Assembly (NCBI GenBank): GCA_916715765.1
Contig: CAKAPG010000015.1
Coordinates: forward strand, 1 to 19,462
Length of the DNA: 19,462 bases
From: an uncultured Atopobium sp.
GTDB lineage: Bacteria > Actinomycetota > Coriobacteriia > Coriobacteriales > Atopobiaceae
Direction of reading: 5' to 3'
Shown here: positions 16,293 through 19,462 of the stretch, one piece after another
Layout of the letters: each line of letters begins with the position of its first letter
Position numbering within the stretch: position 1 is the stretch's first letter
Made by a program: the position numbers and the translations under genes
The notes under the pieces: model-generated
The model's database searches: none
What the model was told of the DNA's origin: nothing
What the model saw: only the letters and a program-made list of their open reading frames with translations

Positions 16293-16805
16293 ATGGAGGC
16301 TGCAACCTCATATATGCACGTCACAGTCTATACAGACGGTGCGTCTCGAGGAAACCCTGGTCCTGGTGGCTACGGGGCCGTGCTTCTATATACCGATCCC
16401 TCCGGCCAGCAGCATACAAAAGAGTTCAGCCAGGGTTATAAATCCACTACAAATAACCGAATGGAGCTCCTCGGCGTCATTGTTGCACTTGAAGCGCTTA
16501 AGCGTCCCTGCCAGGTTGAGCTCTATTCCGATTCAAAGTACGTAGTTGATGCGTTTAATCAAAAATGGGTCTCGGGATGGATTAGAAAAGGCTGGAAAAC
16601 GGCTTCTAAAGAGCCTGTCAAAAACGTAGACCTTTGGAAGCGTTTACTTTCCGCCATGGAAGACCATGAGGTAAGTTTTAAGTGGGTCAAGGGCCACGCA
16701 GGTCATCCGCTTAACGAGCGCTGCGATCAGCTGGCTACTGAAGCAGCTGACGGCTCCAATCTCCTTGACGACCAAGGTTTCTTCGCGGATCAGCCATTGC
16801 TGTAA
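16293..16805 (+). CDS. rnhA: Ribonuclease HI
   Basis: Cuts the RNA strand of RNA-DNA hybrids, including Okazaki primers and R-loops. At 170 residues it is a little longer than the E. coli enzyme (155). The four catalytic acids are visible: D15 (YTDGASRGNPGPGG), E58 (NRMEL), D80 (YSDSKY) and D145 (NERCDQLA), with the catalytic-loop histidine at H135 (KGHAGH). The basic protrusion WISGW-type segment is present as GWIRKGWKTASKEPVKN. AGGAG at 16281-16285 precedes the ATG. It follows polA closely with no terminator between, so both are probably made together. Confidence 0.95.
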   Translation: MEAATSYMHVTVYTDGASRGNPGPGGYGAVLLYTDPSGQQHTKEFSQGYKSTTNNRMELLGVIVALEALKRPCQVELYSDSKYVVDAFNQKWVSGWIRKGWKTASKEPVKNVDLWKRLLSAMEDHEVSFKWVKGHAGHPLNERCDQLATEAADGSNLLDDQGFFADQPLL

Positions 16806-16817
16806 CGCACATGCTTG

Positions 16818-16837
16818 GGCGAGAAGATCTTCTCGCC
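16818..16837. repeat. Perfect 20-bp palindrome made of two GGCGAGAA copies
   Basis: GGCGAGAAGATCTTCTCGCC is its own reverse complement: two inverted copies of the over-represented word, with a GATC centre. It lies 12 bases after the rnhA stop. No T run follows (CGTACATAC), so it is not an ordinary terminator; a separate one lies just downstream. Confidence 0.9.
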
Positions 16838-16854
16838 GTACATACTCTCTACAA

Positions 16855-16885
16855 GAAAACAGCCGCCTGAGTAGACGGCTGTTCT
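16855..16885. terminator. Bidirectional intrinsic terminator
   Basis: AACAGCCG-C-CT (16858-16868) pairs with AG-A-CGGCTGTT (16873-16883), with one mismatch and a four-base loop. Read on the minus strand the stem ends in TTTTCTTG and closes the degV gene. On the plus strand a weaker TTCTTAGTT tail follows, for polA-rnhA. Confidence 0.75.
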
Positions 16886-16908
16886 TAGTTGCATGAAGCG
16901 ATTAACTT

Positions 16909-17766
16909 TTAGTAGCCAAATACGGCATAGCCAACAAGGCCTGGTCCCGTATGGACAAGAAGGTCCGAGCCAGCCTCGACATACCTAAAGTCGGTGACAT
17001 TAGGGATTGCCTCTTTAATCATGGCTTCCATTTCGGAGTAAATGATATTAGGCGCGGAGCAACAAATTCCCACGTGAACGCGGTCAAATTGCTGAGCAAA
17101 AGCTGATCCAAGCGCAATCTGTCCCGCAAGAGATTTCTGCCAACCGCGAGTCTTCTTAGCAATGGTGTACTTTCCGTTCTCATCACAGGTAAGAACTGGC
17201 TTGATATTAAGCATGGAGCCAATACGATAAATTGCCTCAGAAATGCGGCCGCCCTTACGCAGGTATTCAAGGCTTGGAACAGAGAAGTATACGCGTGTGT
17301 TCAGAGATGCCTGATCAAGTTTGGCACCAATCTCGTCAAGAGAAAGGCCCTGATCAATAAGACGTTGAGCCTCAATAACAATAAGGCCAGAAGCAATACC
17401 AATGTTTTTGGTATCAACAACATAAATAGGGAAGTCTGTAATGGACTCTGCAATCATGCGAGCAGTATCGCAGGTAGCGGAAAGTCCGGAGGAAATTGCA
17501 ATATAGACAGCACCCTCGTACCCTGCTGCTTTTGCATCATCAAAGGCAGCCTTAATGCCCTCAGGAGAAGGAAGCGAAGTCTTTGGAACCTCTTCTTCAA
17601 AGCGAGCAACAAGCTCAGCTGGCGTGATGGTAATACCAGACTCATAGGAAGAGCCGTCAGAATAGTTAATGCGAAGTGGGGTGATACGAATATTGTGCTC
17701 AGCAACAAAATCAGGTGGGACATTAGTTCCTGAGTCTGTGATGATGGCAATTCGCTTAGTGTCCAT
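16909..17766 (-). CDS. DegV family fatty acid-binding protein
   Basis: A 285-residue DegV/FakB-type protein. Members of this family bind one fatty acid and, where a FakA kinase exists, present it for phosphorylation so that exogenous fatty acid enters phospholipid synthesis. The ATG at 17764-17766 is chosen because GGAG (complement of 17773-17776) lies six bases upstream; a TTG at 17778 overlaps the space where that site must be. Visible motifs are IITDSGTNVP (D11, S12), KTSLPSPEG (62-70), AISSGLSATCDTA (90-102) and LRKGGRISEA in the second domain. The C-terminal part carries the GPGLVGYAVFGY end. No fakA-like (DAK-domain) gene is in view. It is a single gene, divergent from nhaA. Confidence 0.93.
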   Translation of the reverse strand: MDTKRIAIITDSGTNVPPDFVAEHNIRITPLRINYSDGSSYESGITITPAELVARFEEEVPKTSLPSPEGIKAAFDDAKAAGYEGAVYIAISSGLSATCDTARMIAESITDFPIYVVDTKNIGIASGLIVIEAQRLIDQGLSLDEIGAKLDQASLNTRVYFSVPSLEYLRKGGRISEAIYRIGSMLNIKPVLTCDENGKYTIAKKTRGWQKSLAGQIALGSAFAQQFDRVHVGICCSAPNIIYSEMEAMIKEAIPNVTDFRYVEAGSDLLVHTGPGLVGYAVFGY

Positions 17767-17868
17767 TATCCGCTCCAAATATATACGTGCTACAAGTAGC
17801 CAAACGTTGACTTTCTATTACCCACATTTTACATAGAGATATACCCCGTTTTCTTGAGATATGACAAG

Positions 17869-17898
17869 TTGCCCTCAACGGTAGGTAGACGGTACACT
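17869..17898 (+). promoter_or_regulatory. Candidate nhaA promoter
   Basis: TTGCCC (17869-17874) is followed after 18 bases by TACACT (17893-17898). Both match the consensus moderately, which would give a leader of about 65 bases. I see no recognised riboswitch in the leader. Confidence 0.4.
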
Positions 17899-17970
17899 AG
17901 GCATATACATCGAGAAAAACTTGCATAGCTAACGGTCAATACCATTTAGATAAAGAGAGAACGGCAGATA

Positions 17971-19335
17971 ATGTCTAGTATTTATAGAGAGCCCGCAGTT
18001 GTAAGAAGAATTAGTCAGCGCTCTTCTCTAAAGAAAATCACCTCTAACAGCACTATTGCAGCAGCAGTCATGGTGCTTGCGGCTCTTATTGCACTTGTAG
18101 TTGCCAACTCACCTGCTCATGAGGTGGTTCGAGAAATTCTTGAAGTCCAAATGAGTTTCTCGCTTGGAATGATTCATGCACATATGGCTCTAGAAACCTT
18201 TGTGAATGACTTCCTTATGGCAATCTTCTTCTTGCTGGTGGGTATTGAGCTTAAGTATGAAGTAACTGTTGGCCAGCTTAGAAAGCCAAGACAGGCAATG
18301 CTTCCTATGCTTGCTGCTGTCGGCGGTGTCGCAGTTCCTGCCCTTATTTATCTGGCGCTTAACGCAAGCACTGCCCCTCATGGATGGGCAACGCCAATTG
18401 CAACCGATATTGCGTTTGCGCTGGGTGTCATGTCGCTGTTGGGCAACAGAATTAGTCCGCAAACAAAGGTCTTTTTCCAAACACTTGCAATTGCTGATGA
18501 TATCCTGGCTATTGTGGTCATTGCACTTTTCTATGGTCACACGCCAGATATTGCCTGGTTAGCAGCTTCTCTTGGCGTTCTTGTTATTTTGTGGGGAATG
18601 AATCGCCTAAAGATTTATTCTTCTGGTCCTTATTTGCTTGTTGGTTTGGTTCTCTGGGTCTGCATGTACCACTCGGGAATTCATGCAACCCTTGCAGGCG
18701 TTCTTCTTGCCTTTTTCTTGCCATCTCACTCTGATGTTCGCTTGAGCAAGCTGGGAAGCTGGCTTTCAAGACGCGCTCGTGAGCTTGACGATCACTACGA
18801 TGACGAGCATCACGTTTTGGGTCAGCATGACTTTACACATGGCGCTAACTCCATCGAGCAGGTCATGCACCACGTAACTCCACCGCTTCAGCGTGTTGAG
18901 CACTACATTTCTGTATTCGTAAACTTTGTTGTTCTGCCTATTTTTGCCTTTGTAAATGCACAGATTACGTTGGTGGGGGCAGATTTCGTTGCTCTATTGA
19001 GCAGCTCTATTGCACATGGTGTTTTCTTTGGTGCTGTTCTTGGAAAGCCACTGGGAATTATTTTTGTAACGCTGTTGCTGGTCAAATGTAAGATTTGCAA
19101 GCTTCCTGCAAAAGTTGATTGGATTCAGATTACTGCCGTAGGTCTTATGGGCGGCCTTGGCTTTACCATGTCAATTCTTATCTCTAATCTTGCATTCCCT
19201 GATGCAGGAGAGATTCTTGCAGCTAAGGTAGCTGTTCTCGCCGCATCGTTTGCTTCTGCAATCTTGGGCCTATTCTTTGTACACCTCGCAGAGTTCTATA
19301 AGCACCAAAGGCAGAACAATATAAAGGAAGATTAA
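17971..19335 (+). CDS. nhaA: Na+/H+ antiporter NhaA
   Basis: An inner-membrane sodium/proton exchanger of 454 residues (E. coli NhaA has 388), with 11-12 predicted helices. The helix IV motif ATDIAFALG carries T145-D146, and the ion-binding pair ADD is at D176-D177 in LAIADDILAIVVIALF. GFTMSILISNLAF is the conserved late helix. The extra length is mainly in the loop before the RVEH motif (R308-H311), which matches the E. coli segment containing the pH-sensor residues E252-H253. This loop is rich in Asp and His (about 272-305). The ribosome site is weak (AAAGAGAGA about 10 bases upstream). It ends two bases from the convergent gene's stop. Confidence 0.95.
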   Translation: MSSIYREPAVVRRISQRSSLKKITSNSTIAAAVMVLAALIALVVANSPAHEVVREILEVQMSFSLGMIHAHMALETFVNDFLMAIFFLLVGIELKYEVTVGQLRKPRQAMLPMLAAVGGVAVPALIYLALNASTAPHGWATPIATDIAFALGVMSLLGNRISPQTKVFFQTLAIADDILAIVVIALFYGHTPDIAWLAASLGVLVILWGMNRLKIYSSGPYLLVGLVLWVCMYHSGIHATLAGVLLAFFLPSHSDVRLSKLGSWLSRRARELDDHYDDEHHVLGQHDFTHGANSIEQVMHHVTPPLQRVEHYISVFVNFVVLPIFAFVNAQITLVGADFVALLSSSIAHGVFFGAVLGKPLGIIFVTLLLVKCKICKLPAKVDWIQITAVGLMGGLGFTMSILISNLAFPDAGEILAAKVAVLAASFASAILGLFFVHLAEFYKHQRQNNIKED

Positions 19336-19337
19336 GA

Positions 19338-19462
19338 CTACTCGACCGTGCCGTAGGTAAAGCCCCAACCATGCGCCGTAACAATTGAGTTAATCTGATC
19401 GCAGAGGCGAGCACGGACATAGGTGCCCGACGGAATCAGCTCAATGACTTCTTGCAAATCTT
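19338..19462 (-). CDS. C-terminal fragment of an unrecognised protein
   Basis: On the minus strand a frame open to the window edge ends at TAG 19338-19340 and encodes 40 residues. It begins DLQEVIELIPSGTYVRARLC and ends NSIVTAHGWGFTYGTVE. The composition is that of a real soluble protein, and the gene abuts nhaA tail to tail. I do not recognise the family. Confidence 0.6.
   Translation of the reverse strand, partial: DLQEVIELIPSGTYVRARLCDQINSIVTAHGWGFTYGTVE

Noticed and set aside
16861..16883. Similarity of this hairpin to the Neisseria uptake word GCCGTCTGAA
   Set aside because: The stem reads GCCGCCTGA and occurs once; it is explained as a terminator.
17767..17778. TTG start for degV at 17778
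   Set aside because: It overlaps the GGAG site that serves the ATG at 17766.

Overview
The window looks like a chromosomal segment of a low-to-mid GC member of the Coriobacteriia, most like Lancefieldella/Atopobium. This is inferred from the gene set (a type III glutamine synthetase, a 705-residue NAD-dependent ligase, a PolA with a degenerate proofreading domain), from roughly 45 % GC by eye, and from strong AGGAG-type ribosome binding sites with occasional GTG starts. No database search was possible, so the genus is a guess. There is no tRNA, rRNA, CRISPR array, insertion sequence or prophage. The content is mostly core metabolism, with a few accessory-looking genes.

Layout, left to right. 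The window opens inside a large FtsX-type ABC permease with a long coiled coil. It is followed by a 1014-residue three-module glycosyltransferase (GT2, DUF4422, GT8). A strong hairpin then lies directly in front of ligA. Next come a 60-residue two-helix membrane protein and an ArsC/Spx-like protein, probably co-transcribed. A bidirectional terminator separates these from a minus-strand gene resembling zinc-dependent phospholipase C. Divergent from that gene is an mntP (Mn2+ efflux) reading frame interrupted by a single in-frame TAA between its two halves, followed by an orphan membrane-anchored solute-binding protein. The convergent minus-strand gene is the type III glutamine synthetase. Divergent from it are polA and rnhA, a likely two-gene unit. 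A DegV fatty-acid-binding protein on the minus strand, nhaA on the plus strand and the C-terminal tail of an unrecognised minus-strand gene close the window.

Functional themes. LigA, PolA and RNase HI together cover RNA-primer removal, gap filling and nick sealing, although ligA is far from the other two. NhaA and MntP are cation exporters; MntP is apparently broken here. The FtsX permease and the glycosyltransferase point to cell-envelope work. Most convergent gene pairs are separated by clear bidirectional intrinsic terminators.

The signal that no gene explains is a short word, GGCGAGAA / TTCTCGCC. By eye its 7-base core occurs 22 times, against about 2 expected from base composition. It occurs in all three reading frames, and twice as an inverted pair forming a hairpin in the intergenic DNA between convergent genes. 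This is the arrangement seen for DNA uptake sequences in other bacteria. It is the best candidate here for something undescribed. The split mntP, with an 18-bp perfect palindrome just after the stop, is the second.
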